This document shows, piece by piece, positions 9,342 through 19,941 of a stretch of DNA of 64,000 nt (positions are counted from its first letter, which is position 1; each line of letters begins with the position of its first letter). The notes beneath the pieces are model-generated. The model made no database searches and had not been told where the DNA came from. It saw only the letters and a program-made list of their open reading frames with translations. The stretch comes from Trichomonas vaginalis G3 (lineage: Eukaryota; Parabasalia; Trichomonadida; Trichomonadidae): assembly GCF_026262505.1 (NCBI RefSeq), contig NC_067205.1, positions 15,562,001 through 15,626,000 of the forward strand. Direction: 5' to 3'. The position numbers and the translations under genes were made by a program.

Positions 9342-10165
9342 AGAGGTAGGGCAACGATAGATCAAAAAGGCTTCTCTGATAGATTTCCTTGCCTTTTGGA
9401 TATGCTATAATATATAGCCTAGCATGATAGGATATGATGTCAAAAGTTAGAACATAACTTAGGATCTTGAGAAAAATGAAAAACAAAAATTACATAAAAA
9501 AAGAAAAATTTTATCTAATTTGTTTTTTTGGACCGAATAAGTAATTTTATTGAATTTCAATACGACACATAGATTTTATTATTAGTAATAAATATAATGG
9601 TTTACTATTAACAAGGAACCTAAACTAATGAAAATTTGATTTCAAATATTGTATATGATTATCATAGATTACCAAAATATATTGCTATTTATGAGGATAT
9701 AATATTGATTATTAGTAAATCGTATAAATTTAATAAATATACCATGAATATTGAATGAATTTCTTGATTCATAGGGGTAAAACGCGCTTTTATATGAATT
9801 AGTCAGAGAATTTATGAGATGTAAATAACACAATAAAGGTTTATATTGAATATTTTCTAAAAATAAATCGAAATTATAAAAAACAATACATTTATTCATT
9901 GAAACTACTTGGACAAATATGAAACAAGCATTCAGGCAATACTTTTGAGACTTCAACGCATCTGATAATTTTTATATAACTTCACCTCTTATGCTTAGAG
10001 TGGAGGTATTGAGATCGTATAAGTATAGATGAGCTCACATTCAGATATGATGTGTGAACTTCTGTTTTCACTGCAATTTTGAATCAGAATAAACTCAAAA
10101 CAAGAATAAAATGATATACTCACTCTCTAAATGTGTTCGAGATTTAAAGTTGTATGAATAAAACG

Positions 10166-10214
10166 ATTCATCTTTCGAAGCCTCCCATTTAATGAGAGAC
10201 TTCGAAAGATGAAT
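10166..10214. repeat. Perfect 15-bp-arm hairpin
   Basis: Arms ATTCATCTTTCGAAG and CTTCGAAAGATGAAT surround a 19-bp loop that is itself partly self-complementary (CCTCCCATT / AATGAGAG). It lies in non-coding DNA of the 4.26-kb element. Confidence 0.85.
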
Positions 10215-11715
10215 GTATTCATGTAGATGAAATACTATATATGACCATGTGTGATACTAAAGATATCAAAATGTTCATTTTTAAGTGCAATAGAAGGGTT
10301 ATCTCTCGTAAAATCTCAATTTAAGGAAGATTTAGAAAAGAACTCCTTTCCTAAGTAGATAGTGTGTGGTTTCTGTCTTTTGGTTGATCAGAACTATGAA
10401 ATTAAGTCGGACAGAAAGAAGTTCTTTCCAAAACAGACTCCAAATGAGTTGTTCGAAAAAGAACTTCCTTCTGTATATGGATAATTGTAGTTACCGCACT
10501 GAAGTTGTGATTGTGATGATGGAGTTCTCGATAAATCTAAAATCGGATTAAGATTAATTGAAAACTCAAGTAATTCTTTGAAATCTTGTGTTGTCTGGCA
10601 CTATAATAACCAAAGAATGAGAATATTATGTTGAATGATGAGTACGTGTGCTCGGCATTCGCCGAGCGAATTGAGTTTAACGTACTATGAAAAGTGACAA
10701 ATTTGGGCTTTTTTTTCCTAGGGTTATGATCTCTTCCTTTCTGCTCAATACGACAGAAATGAAAGAATGAATTTGTACTCCCTAATTGATTACTACAATC
10801 TGTATCTATCTTTAACATAGAATTAGCTGCATTGTGATTTATACTCCAGAATTATTCAATTTAAGATCAACCTCGTAAATTTTAATCATATTGCACCAAT
10901 ACTCCTACGTTGAGATAAGAACATGATTATACATACCAAAGCCCCATATTAAAAATCAAAATTTAGCACCTCCATTATGCAACCACATTATTCGTCGCAA
11001 ATAAGTATATTTACGCATATTATGATGCATATTCACACAACTCGTATACATGAAAAGTTATTAAAATCAGACAAAATTATTGCAATAAGGAAAAAAAACA
11101 ACTTTATTATATATGTTAGTAATGAATTACAAATATTTCTACAAAGAATGCTCAATACTTCATATAATCTTCGAATATTTCTTTACAAGTTAATACATTT
11201 TGACTCGAACATGATAAACAAAAGCCGACACGCTGATTACTACATTTATGAAAATATAGTACGTTTCCATTCATCTGTTTACTTGTTTTTGTTGGAATAA
11301 AATCATTTTTTTTTCTTTCATGAAATAAGAATTTTGCTGCGAAAGCAATATCTCTAACAATAATTAATACATTACGTCAACTCTGGAATGAGTATTTATC
11401 AAATATGATATCAAAATCAAAAATTAGTTGTTTTTTATGAGTAAAAACGATGTAAATTGATTATTTGACTAATTATCAAATACTTTGATTTTCCAAATTT
11501 TTTTCGAAATTAATTTTTTCATGTGAAAATTCAAATTGGTTAATTTCATTTTTGAAATTTTGAATTTTTTTTGGAATTTTGAGTTGATCAATTCAGCAGA
11601 ATTGATAATGCTATTGCTTTAGGGCATACCACAAGGTGATGAATAAAAGGTGAACATTAACAAATTATTTTAAATCACAAATATCATCCTCATCAACTTT
11701 AATTCGAGAAAGGGA

Positions 11716-12551
11716 CAGACTAGCCCATTGTCACTTTTTAATTTAGCAAATGAACGCTTATGGAGTGGAGTTTTTGGGTAAATCTGATTTGCTTATAAAT
11801 GAAATAAAATCAAAAGAAACCATATTGGCATTATATTATGCAAAAATAAATGATCTTACTTAGTACTTTTAAAGTTAATTTCAGAAAAAATTTGACACAA
11901 TGGTATCCGGCACATACAAGTGGTGTACAACCAAAATATAAGTTGGTTTAAACATATATTGCTATATCTCATGATCTTACTTAGTACTTTTAAAGTTAAT
12001 TTCAGAAAAAATTTGACACAATGGTATCCGGCACATACAAGTGGTGTACAACCAAAATATAAGTTGGTTTAAACATATATTGCTATATCTCATGATCTTA
12101 CTTAGTACTTTTAAAGTTAATTTCAGAAAAAATTTGACACAATGGTATCCGGCACATACAAGTGGTGTACAACCAAAATATAAGTTGGTTTAAACATATA
12201 TTGCTATATCTCATGATCTTACTTAGTACTTTTAAAGTTAATTTCAGAAAAAATTTGACACAATGGTATCCGGCACATACAAGTGGTGTACAACCAAAAT
12301 ATAAGTTGGTTTAAACATATATTGCTATATCTCATGATCTTACTTAGTACTTTTAAAGTTAATTTCAGAAAAAATTTGACACAATGGTATCCGGCACATA
12401 CAAGTGGTGTACAACCAAAATATAAGTTGGTTTAAACATATATTGCTATATCTCATGATCTTACTTAGTACTTTTAAAGGTAATTTCAGAAAATAATGAA
12501 AATTACAAGTTTAAGGTTAATGAAAAGTGACAATGGGCGAGTTTGTCCCCC
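11716..12551. mobile_element. Block with about 27-bp inverted ends around a 121-bp satellite
   Basis: Inverted ends GGGACAGACTAGCCCATTGT (from 11716) and, reversed, GGGACAAACTCGCCCATTGT (to about 12551), both followed by CACTTTT, enclose a tandem array. Probably a small nested element. I see no clear target duplication outside (AGAAA versus CCACT). Confidence 0.55.
11851..12497. repeat. 121-bp tandem repeat, about 5.3 copies
   Basis: Units begin TGATCTTACTTAGTACTTTT at 11851, 11972, 12093, 12214, 12335 and 12456 (last partial). Copies are essentially identical, so expansion is recent. No coding potential. Confidence 0.97.
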
Positions 12552-13663
12552 ACTCCTTTAATTCTAAAAAGAACTGTACTGAATTATGAAAATGCATGAT
12601 TTACATTATTAAAATCTTTGAATGAAAATAGTACAAGATAAGTTTTTATTCATTTTTAATTAGATTTAAACGAAAAACTACTCCATATTAAAATTTAAGT
12701 CGAGAAATCGTATTTTGTTCTTATTTGTTAGCATTTTGTAGACATTCTAATCTTGAATTAATTTGTTACATGATATTATTAACAAATTTAACTGAAAAAA
12801 TATGTTAATATGGAATAAACCATGATTATATAAGCTATCAATGCTATATATACATATGTAAAAGATTCATATTAACTCAATTAACAAAAATGATAGATTT
12901 TCATAAAGGTTCAATCTAGGTTCGTCCGAAAATTTTGATTTTTATATAGAAGACATAGTTTCATATACATAATTAAATTTTCAAACAAATTTGATCATAC
13001 CATTTATTAAGCAGGATAGTATATTAATTACTATCAGTATAAAAATATAAAAATGATTATATTTAATTATTGCATAATTTAGTCAAAGAGTTATAAGCCT
13101 CAAGTGATTGTTATCACCTTCAATGCACGTATACTTTATTGATTCATAGATATTTAATCTATGTTTGACATGTTGTTGTCGTCATTCGTTTTGTTCCCAT
13201 TCTTCCTAAGTTAGAATTAGAGAATACACCATCCACATCATCTAATTTGGTCCTCAGCGATAGATTGGTTCATTTTGGAGGAGTCCCATCAGACAGTTTT
13301 CGAGCACCAAATATCAAATTTTAATGTATACAAATCTTTAGTGATTTATCTCTTTTATGATGAGTAAAAGGTTTCTGCTCATCAACATTTGATTTCCGAC
13401 ATATATGATTTCTAATTGCAATTATTTACTTTCTTTTTATAATCTAACTCTGTGACTCATACCATAAATTAATTATTGGAAAGTGTCAATATGTTTGGCA
13501 CAACGCATGGCGGAAGATACCAAACCATGCAGGGAATATGATACGTTTAAGATCTCCGAACTTTTTTTCCAAAAATTTTCTATCGTTGCCCTACCTCTAA
13601 ATATTTTCTTTTAATTTCTATAAGATATTATCATGATTATATAATAAAATTTAAATTTTTATT

Positions 13664-14039
13664 CTTGTCGGTCAAACTTTTGCAATCACATTCTGATTGC
13701 AACAAATTGTCTCATTCTGAGAGACATGCAGTGGCAATGTCTCCCGGAATGACACATTGTGACCGACAGGAGTGCATATTACACTCTTGTCGGTCAAACT
13801 TTTGCAACCACATTCTGATTGCAACAAATTGTCTCATTCTGAGAGACATGCAGTGGCAATGTCTCCCGGAATGACACATTGTGACCGACAGGAGTGCATA
13901 TTACATTCTTGTCGGTCAAACTTTTGCAATCACATTCTGATTGCAACAAATTGTCTCATTCTGAGAGACATGCAGTGGCAATGTCTCCCGGAATGACACA
14001 TTGTGACCGACAGGAGTGCATATTACACTCTTGTCGGTC
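13664..14039. repeat. 122-bp tandem repeat; each unit folds into a branched hairpin
   Basis: Units start CTTGTCGGTCAAAC at 13664, 13786 and 13908, with a partial at 14030. Within a unit TGTCGGTCA pairs with TGACCGACA at the ends, TGCAATCA/TGATTGCA form a perfect 8-bp stem, and TGTCTCATTCTGAGAGACAT pairs imperfectly with the following ATGTCTCCCGGAATGACACA. That gives a closing stem with two inner arms. Open frames across the array are by-products of the repeat. Confidence 0.92.
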
Positions 14040-14279
14040 AAAATACCACTATCTGAACCCAATTCCGGACCAGTACCCCATTTTGCGATTAATCCAATGG
14101 GAATCACTTCCAACATTAGAACTTTATAGGTGGATCCCACTAATTTATTAAATTGTTCGATCTATTCTTGCATACTACTTTCAAATTAAGAAAGTTCTTG
14201 TCTAATGCATGAATATTTTCATACGCATTGCATCAATGATCTAACAATTTAAAGCTCGCTAACAACCTAAAGCAAAAAA

Positions 14280-14462
14280 CAAAATGATCTGCTAACTATG
14301 CAGGCAGCTCAAGTGCACCAAGGGGAGGCGTTTTTCTGAATTGGGCGATCTTCGTGAGATCTCAGGAGGCGAAGATTCGGAACCCAACCGGCTTCAAGCT
14401 GTAACATCTTGCTAGCAGGCCATACATTTTTAAACCGCCTCTAACCGTTCATCTCGACCACA
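14280..14462. other. GC-richer structured island, possible tRNA-related RNA
   Basis: A sharp GC island in AT-rich DNA. GGGCGATCTTCG (14343) pairs with CGAAGATTCGGAACCC (14370), and GAGGCG near 14326 with CGCCTC near 14437. On the minus strand TGGTCGAG (14453-14460) resembles a tRNA A box and GGTTCCGAATC (14374-14384) a B box with one extra base. It may be a decayed long-variable-arm tRNA, a tRNA-derived repeat or another small RNA. I cannot assign it. Confidence 0.25.
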
Positions 14463-14543
14463 TTATCGGCATTCATATATATATTTGAATATTAAGACAA
14501 ATAAAACCATTTGTTTGATCGAAATTGAGTAATTTATTATTAA

Positions 14544-15586
14544 GGGTGCACCCGCATGTACGTTTATTTGAGAGGAGGAGGATTACCCTCTCAATTTTGA
14601 AAGCTTCGTTAACTTAATATCTCGATGAATATTGGATTAAAATTGAATTTGCCCATACCAATATATCTGATACAGTATCCTTAAGTTTTACTAAAAAGAA
14701 TTTTTTAAAATCCCTGCAGATTCGGGGATTTTTAAATTTTTTGATTTTTTTCGAAAATTTTTCGGAAAAAAAATATTTTCAGAAGAGCCTTAACGGCTAA
14801 GTTTTATGTTTAATGTTGAGTATCAAAAAGAATGGGCATCTGATATAGCCATCATATATCCCAGAAGCAAATAAAAATTCCGACTTTTTAAGCATAAAAA
14901 ATGAAATTTTATTTTTTGCAAAAAACAGGCCACCTGGATGTACGTTTATTTGAGAGGAGGAGGATTAAATTTTTGAAAGCACTAAAATTTGTAAATATAC
15001 TAGTTATATAATAATATGCATTATTTTAAAAAATAAAAATTAAAGCACGTTAAAATTTTTTTTGATGAATTTTTACAAAAGCTACTCAGGATAATGCAAG
15101 ATATGAGTAGTTAAACATAAATTTCAAATCAGATTTTACTTATAATAAATATTTTAAATTTCCGAAAATTAAGTTCAGATCGACTCTATACGCGTAGTAA
15201 ATACTAAATAAGGTGCCAAAAACCTATTAAACAGTATCAAAACTATCAAGATTGTAATGTTTTTGAAGAAAAATTTATAGAATTATGGACTTCAAACAGA
15301 TATTATGTAAATAAAAATAATATAATGAATTTATTTATTCGTATAATAGCAGTAATAAATCGATTATTCACTTCTACTTCTGAGATTTGAATTTAATTTC
15401 GACAGAAAAAGAGATTCAAGAGGAAAATACTAGGGGATACAAACAGCCACCATGACAGGATTATTATGGAGCCAAGTTGTATTTTTTGATATTTTTAGAG
15501 TTTTCCTACCTATTTAGGTACCAAGTTATTGCTTAAAAATTAAGGTTCTAAATTCTGAAGTTTACATGATCCTCCCGGGCGCACCC
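14544..15586. mobile_element. 1.04-kb TTAA-flanked element, copy A
   Basis: Left end GGGTGCACCCGCATGTACGT, right end (reversed) GGGTGCGCCCGGGAGGATCA, directly flanked by TTAA at 14540-14543 and 15587-15590. Same family as 18775-19813 in the opposite orientation. A subterminal motif TACGTTTATTTGAGAGGAGG occurs at the left end and again near 14940. No transposase frame. TTAA targets are typical of piggyBac, but the terminal GGGTGC is not the usual piggyBac CCC start, so superfamily is open. Confidence 0.85.
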
Positions 15587-15590
15587 TTAA

Positions 15591-16800
15591 AATAAAAAAA
15601 ATTAAGAAAAAAGTTTGTCATTTTCTTTGATATTTATATATCTGAAATCTACCTTATAAATATATCATTAATTTTATCCCATTTTAATATTATGGGTATC
15701 AAATGCGAAAATCAAAAAAAATACTGTCCTGATTCGAACTCAATCCATTTAATCTTGGCATACAGACCATCCCATTATGCCAAAAATATTATTGTTTGTT
15801 TTCTTAATAATAATATAAGATCGCTTATTTTTTATTTTGCTTCTATTAAAATTTAGCATTTTATATCACCAATCATTAATCTTCTTAAGTAAGATTTATA
15901 TTTTCACTTTATAATTTGTTCTAATCGAATATTTTTTTAATTCAAAAATTTTAACCCTATTTTTTGATAATAAATGTACCACCACATTTTCTACCTCTAT
16001 TTGATAAATGTCAAACATATTTTTACTTAATTTCCTTTAATTTTTTTTATATTTTTTTTATTCAGTCTCAATTTCATATTACTTTATATATTCCGGATAT
16101 AAATTCCATAACTATATCATTGCATTTAAAAATATGGCTCAAATATGATTCTTTATAGGATTTTTTTGTAATACGCCAAAAAATCACGACTTCTAGCCTT
16201 CTCATTATGTGAATTATTCCTATAAACCGTCTTAGCCCCTGAATATATAGTTGCAAATTAGATAAACAATATAGCGCCAAATAAATTATTTATGATTATC
16301 GACAACACACAGCCATTCTGTTCTAACCATTAGGCAAAATACCCCGACAAGCCAAAAAAAGCACAACTCATGATCGTGCCAGACATCAATAATCTTTTGA
16401 CGTGATTTGTGCCAAACTCTCAAGAAAATCAATTGTTGGCATTTATTCCTAATATGTTATTATAATGCATCATAGAGAACAAAAAATAATACCACATCAA
16501 AATAAAATAAGGCTGATTTCATCTCAAACTTTTAATTTTAACAAAGATACATATTGAAATATCATCACCACATATGGTAGAATATTGCCATATAATTGAC
16601 ACTTGACTTTTACACAAGCTCAAAATCAGCATCCCCATAGGATATTAGGTTTTCGAGAAAACAACACGGGATAAAAGTACACACATATATCTATCTAATT
16701 TCATAAAATCAAGTTGCTATATTTATCTGGAATGGTAAGATCCAACAAACAAGTGTGATTTGGTGTCACTTTTTTGTCCAATAACAAAAATTTAAGGATA
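15591..16800. other. Non-coding stretch with two decayed tRNA-like sequences
   Basis: No credible gene. On the minus strand 15731-15782 has A box TGGCATAATGG and B box GAGTTCGAATC followed by a T-run; 16293-16336 has TGCCTAATGGTTAGAAC and GTTGTCGATAATC. Neither folds into a complete cloverleaf, so both look like degraded tRNA genes or tRNA-derived repeats. Confidence 0.35.
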
Positions 16801-16832
16801 TCATTTACAATCCTGACAATATCTTAATTGTA

Positions 16833-17504
16833 ATGGAGTACTTAAGTGGCGGTGACATACAGACAGTTCTTGAAAAAGATCATCACCTTTTACCAGCTGA
16901 ACAGATACGCATTTCTAGCGAAATCTTAAGTGCTCTATCTTATTTACATAGAAGAGGTATTAGCCATAGAGACATCAAACCTGCTAATATCATGTTTGAT
17001 AAAGATCTTCATCCAAAACTCATAGATTTTGGCCTTTGCCGCGAACTGTCAGGACATCTCTCAACCATATGCGACACCTATACACTTATGGCACCTGAAA
17101 TAATAAAAACAAGTGATTATGATGGAACTAAAGCTGATATTTGGTCATTCGGGGTTTCTCTTCATATCTTGGCAACCGGGACATATCCTTTTCAGTATCA
17201 CTCAGATTCTCAATATATTAAGGCAGTAAAAACGAATCAATTGTGCATCAATATTAAAGCACAAGGTCTTATTGGAATTGTTATTCGAGAATGCCTTAAA
17301 CTTGATCCTTGCACTAGAAAGAACGCAGATGAATTGCTTGATTTAATTAAGGCTCAAAATAATCATGTCCAAGCTAGTTCTCTTTTGAATATAGCCAACG
17401 GAAAACGCAGAAATACGTTCCATAATATTTCAATTTCAAAGAACTTAAGCATAGGTTCGTTACCTTTCCGCTCAAGATTAGGTTCTAATCGTTCATTTTT
17501 TTAA
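16833..17504 (+). pseudogene. Protein kinase C-lobe fragment lacking the N-lobe
   Basis: 223 residues with MEYLSGGDI (hinge), HRDIKPANIMF (catalytic loop, Asp47), IDFGLCR (Mg-binding Asp65), MAPE (activation-segment end, 87-89) and ADIWSFGVSLHILATGTYPF. The C-lobe is complete and key residues intact, of a CAMK/ULK-like trichomonad type. The glycine loop, the ATP-binding Lys and the C-helix are missing: in-frame sequence continues only about 16 codons upstream (YNPDNILIV) before a stop. No intron signal is seen. It cannot bind ATP normally, so a 5'-truncated pseudogene is most likely. TCATTTAC near 16800 could drive a truncated transcript. Confidence 0.8.
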
Positions 17505-17799
17505 TACTTCTATCAAATTGTAATAAAAAAAATTATATAACTTTTGAATTTTTTCGCCGATTATTGAATTTGACAATTTCTTGTAAACCAAATATGCATA
17601 CATATATTGTTGAAACTTGAGTTGGTGTCAAAGATAAGTTTCCAGGGGATAATTTGAATATTTTATTCGAAGAAAATTAGATTCCAATTATGGGTGCTAT
17701 CAAACGAAATATTTTAACATCTCTTGAATCTTACTCTTGCGCCTAATCATTCTCCAATTTTTTTTTGAGATAAACATGAATAAAAATAAAATAAAAAAG

Positions 17800-17871
17800 T
17801 GGGTGAACCGTGAATCGAACACGGATCTATTGAGCCACAATCAACAATACTAACCATTATACCATTCACCC
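17800..17871 (-). tRNA. tRNA-His (anticodon GTG)
   Basis: Complete 72-nt cloverleaf on the minus strand. Acceptor GGGTGAA/TTCACCC; D arm with A box TGGTATAATGG; anticodon stem GTTGA/TCAAT around loop TTGTGGC (anticodon GTG); T arm CCGTG-TTCGATT-CACGG; discriminator A. No intron. A G is encoded at position -1, as required for tRNA-His identity (usually added after transcription in eukaryotes). A T6 run just downstream (plus-strand A-run ending 17798) is a polymerase III terminator. Confidence 0.97.
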
Positions 17872-18043
17872 CTGACATTTTTCATCAAATTTAATAGTAT
17901 AATAAAAATTTTCGAAACTTTTCTAAAATATTTTCATGCAAAATCATTGATTCCTTCACAATTTTAGTGATAATTTGCAATTTTTTATTACTTTAAGCTT
18001 CAAAAAACGATTATAATTAACAGTACTTCATAAAGTTTAATTT

Positions 18044-18526
18044 TTATTGTTCTTTAATAAATTCAACAACATCTTTCTCGATTGAGGATGGATTTGTAGT
18101 TGGAGCATAGCGCTTTATCTTCTTGCCATCGCGGCTAATTAAGAACTTTGTGAAATTCCATTTGATTGCAGAGCCTAAGAAACCACTCTCTTTTTCCTTG
18201 AGGAATTTGTAAATGTCAGCAGCATATTCACCATTGACATTGATCTTCTTCATAATTGGGAAGGTGACTCCGTAATTCAATGAGCAGAATGAGGCAATTT
18301 CTTCATCTGTGCCTGGCTCTTGGGATAAAAATTGATTGCATGGGAATGCAATGATTTCGAAGCCTTCATCTTTATGCTTTTGGTAAAGGGCTTCGAGGTC
18401 TTTGTATTGAGGAGTGAATCCACACTTACTGGCAGTGTTAACAATCATGATAACCTTTCCCTTAAGTGTATCGAAGTGGAAATCGTTGCCTTTGTTATCT
18501 TTAACGACGAATTCGTAGATAGACAT
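18044..18526 (-). CDS. Glutathione peroxidase family, Cys type (thioredoxin-dependent peroxidase)
   Basis: 160 residues, the full length of the non-selenium GPx family, which reduces hydroperoxides. The tetrad is visible: Cys35 in NTASKCGFT, Gln69 in SQEPGT, and Trp123/Asn124 in KWNFTKF. The FPCNQF block is intact, and Cys81 in ASFCSLNYGVTFPI matches the resolving Cys of yeast Gpx3-like enzymes, so thioredoxin-type reductant is more likely than glutathione. No signal peptide: cytosolic. Start supported by an initiator about 14-16 bp upstream. A transposon nest begins only 58 bp upstream of the ATG. Confidence 0.95.
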   Translation of the reverse strand: MSIYEFVVKDNKGNDFHFDTLKGKVIMIVNTASKCGFTPQYKDLEALYQKHKDEGFEIIAFPCNQFLSQEPGTDEEIASFCSLNYGVTFPIMKKINVNGEYAADIYKFLKEKESGFLGSAIKWNFTKFLISRDGKKIKRYAPTTNPSSIEKDVVEFIKEQ

Positions 18527-18528
18527 CT

Positions 18529-18542
18529 AAAAAATGAAATGA
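18529..18542 (-). promoter_or_regulatory. Initiator (Inr) of the peroxidase gene
   Basis: TCATTTCATTTTTT on the minus strand, 2-16 bp before the ATG. It fits the trichomonad initiator TCA(+1)Y(T/A) and implies a very short 5' leader. Confidence 0.7.
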
Positions 18543-18774
18543 CTCAAACTATTCACTTTTTTGTAAAAAATCGCCGATCGCACTAAAGGTACATTCACTA
18601 GGCGATAACAGTAAAATGGGATGAAAATAGGATAAATAGCATCCCTATATAGTGCCTAACAATATTTATACGGGCCAAAAAAATTTGGCTAGAGATTTGG
18701 CGAGTTATAAAACTTAGAAAATTGAGAGGGATTTTTATTTTTGAATTTTTTTGGAAAGTTAAAATTGCGATTAA

Positions 18775-19813
18775 GGGTGCACACGAGAGGATCATGTAAA
18801 CTTCAGAATTTAGAACCTTATTTTAGGCATTATTTTGGCTACCTATTTAGGCTCGAAAAGCAAAAAATATCAAAAAATACAACTTGACTCCATTATGACC
18901 CTTTCATGGAGGTAGTTTTTATCCGCTAGTATTTTCCCTTTGAATCTCTTTACAATTCGAAATCAAATTCAAATCTCAGTAGAAGAAAGGAAGAATCGAC
19001 TTACTACGGTTGTAATACGAATAAATACATATATTTAATTATTTTTATTTACATAATAATTGTTTGAAGCTCATATTCCATCAAATTTTTAAATAAAAAC
19101 ATTAAAATGTTGAAAATGTTCATATATTTTAATAGGGTTTTGGCACTTTATTGAGGAATTACTACATACATAGTCGAACTGAACTTGATATTTTGAAATT
19201 TAAATTATTTATCAAAATTAAAATTTAACTTGAAATTTATAATTATTTAGTCATATTTTGCATAATTCTAAGTAGATTTTGTAAAAAATCAAGAAAGAAA
19301 AATTTTAACGTGCTTTATTTTTTCTTTTTTATAATAATACATATTATTATATAATTAACATATTCATAATGTTTCACCCTTTCAAAAATATAATCCTCCT
19401 CCTCTCAAATAAACGTACATACGGGTGGCCTCTTTTTTCAAAAAATTAAAATTTGAAATTTTGGGCTCAAATATTAGAGATTTTTTCAACCTTCAACGAT
19501 ATATGTTGTCTATATCAGACCTCCTTTTTTTTGATACTTAACATTGTTCCTAAATCTTAGCCGTTACGGCTGTTCTGAAAATATTTTTTTTTCGAAAAAA
19601 TTCGAAAAAAATTCTTAAAATTCAAAAATCCCTTAATTCCTGAGGATTTTGGAAAAAAGTTTTTACATGAACATGTGTATATTATATGAAGTATATTGAT
19701 AAGGTAAAAATCAAATTTTATTGCATATTCATCGAGAAAATAAACTAACGAATCCCTCAAAATTGAGAGGGTAATCCTCCTCCTCTCAAATAAACGTACA
19801 TACGGGGGCACCC
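18775..19813. mobile_element. 1.04-kb TTAA-flanked element, copy B (nested)
   Basis: Starts GGGTGCACACGAGAGGATCA and ends ACGTACATACGGGGGCACCC, with TTAA at 18771-18774 and 19814-19817. It lies in reverse orientation relative to copy A (14544). It interrupts the surrounding MITE at a site that is uninterrupted in the copy at 8565. The frame across 19557-19886 is repeated in the fragment at 61249 because the DNA is repeated, not because it is a known protein. Confidence 0.93.
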
Positions 19814-19941
19814 TTAAAAATCGATTTCCAGGAGAATAATTGCAAAGAAAGATAGCCGAATTTACTGGGTAGTTCTTGTGATGCAAAATAATTGCAAATT
19901 AACACCTAGTTTTAACAGCATCAATCTCTTTTTGCTCTCAT

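Larger units (their letters stand above)
9342..13598. mobile_element. 4.26-kb non-coding element, 20-bp TIR, 8-bp duplication (hAT-like)
   Basis: Perfect 20-bp terminal inverted repeats AGAGGTAGGGCAACGATAGA at 9342-9361 and its complement at 13579-13598, with AAATATTT directly outside each end (9334-9341 and 13599-13606). An 8-bp duplication and a short TIR fit the hAT superfamily, though the palindromic AT target weakens the duplication argument slightly. No transposase-like frame exists inside, so it is non-autonomous. It carries a hairpin (10166-10214) and a nested satellite-bearing block (11716-12551). Confidence 0.75.

Noticed and set aside
9669..9956. 95-codon frame in the 4.26-kb element considered as a transposase remnant
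   Set aside because: No catalytic motif, low-complexity composition and no initiator.
13200..14040. CRISPR-like array at the 122-bp repeats
   Set aside because: Units are contiguous with no unique spacers, and the organism is a eukaryote.
13665..14151. Plus-strand frames with SVKLLQSHSDCNKLSHSERH
   Set aside because: Translation of the 122-bp hairpin tandem repeat; repetition follows the DNA, with no initiator and no known domain.
14340..14460. 5S rRNA or SRP RNA at the GC island (GGCCATAC, CGATCTTCGTGAGATCTC)
   Set aside because: The 5S-like words are in the wrong order and the terminal pairing is absent; no SRP domain IV motif.
19557..19886. Frame with VRLFERRRITLSILRDSLVY, shared with 61288-61479
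   Set aside because: Conserved only because the TTAA element end is repeated; AT-rich low-complexity protein crossing the element boundary.
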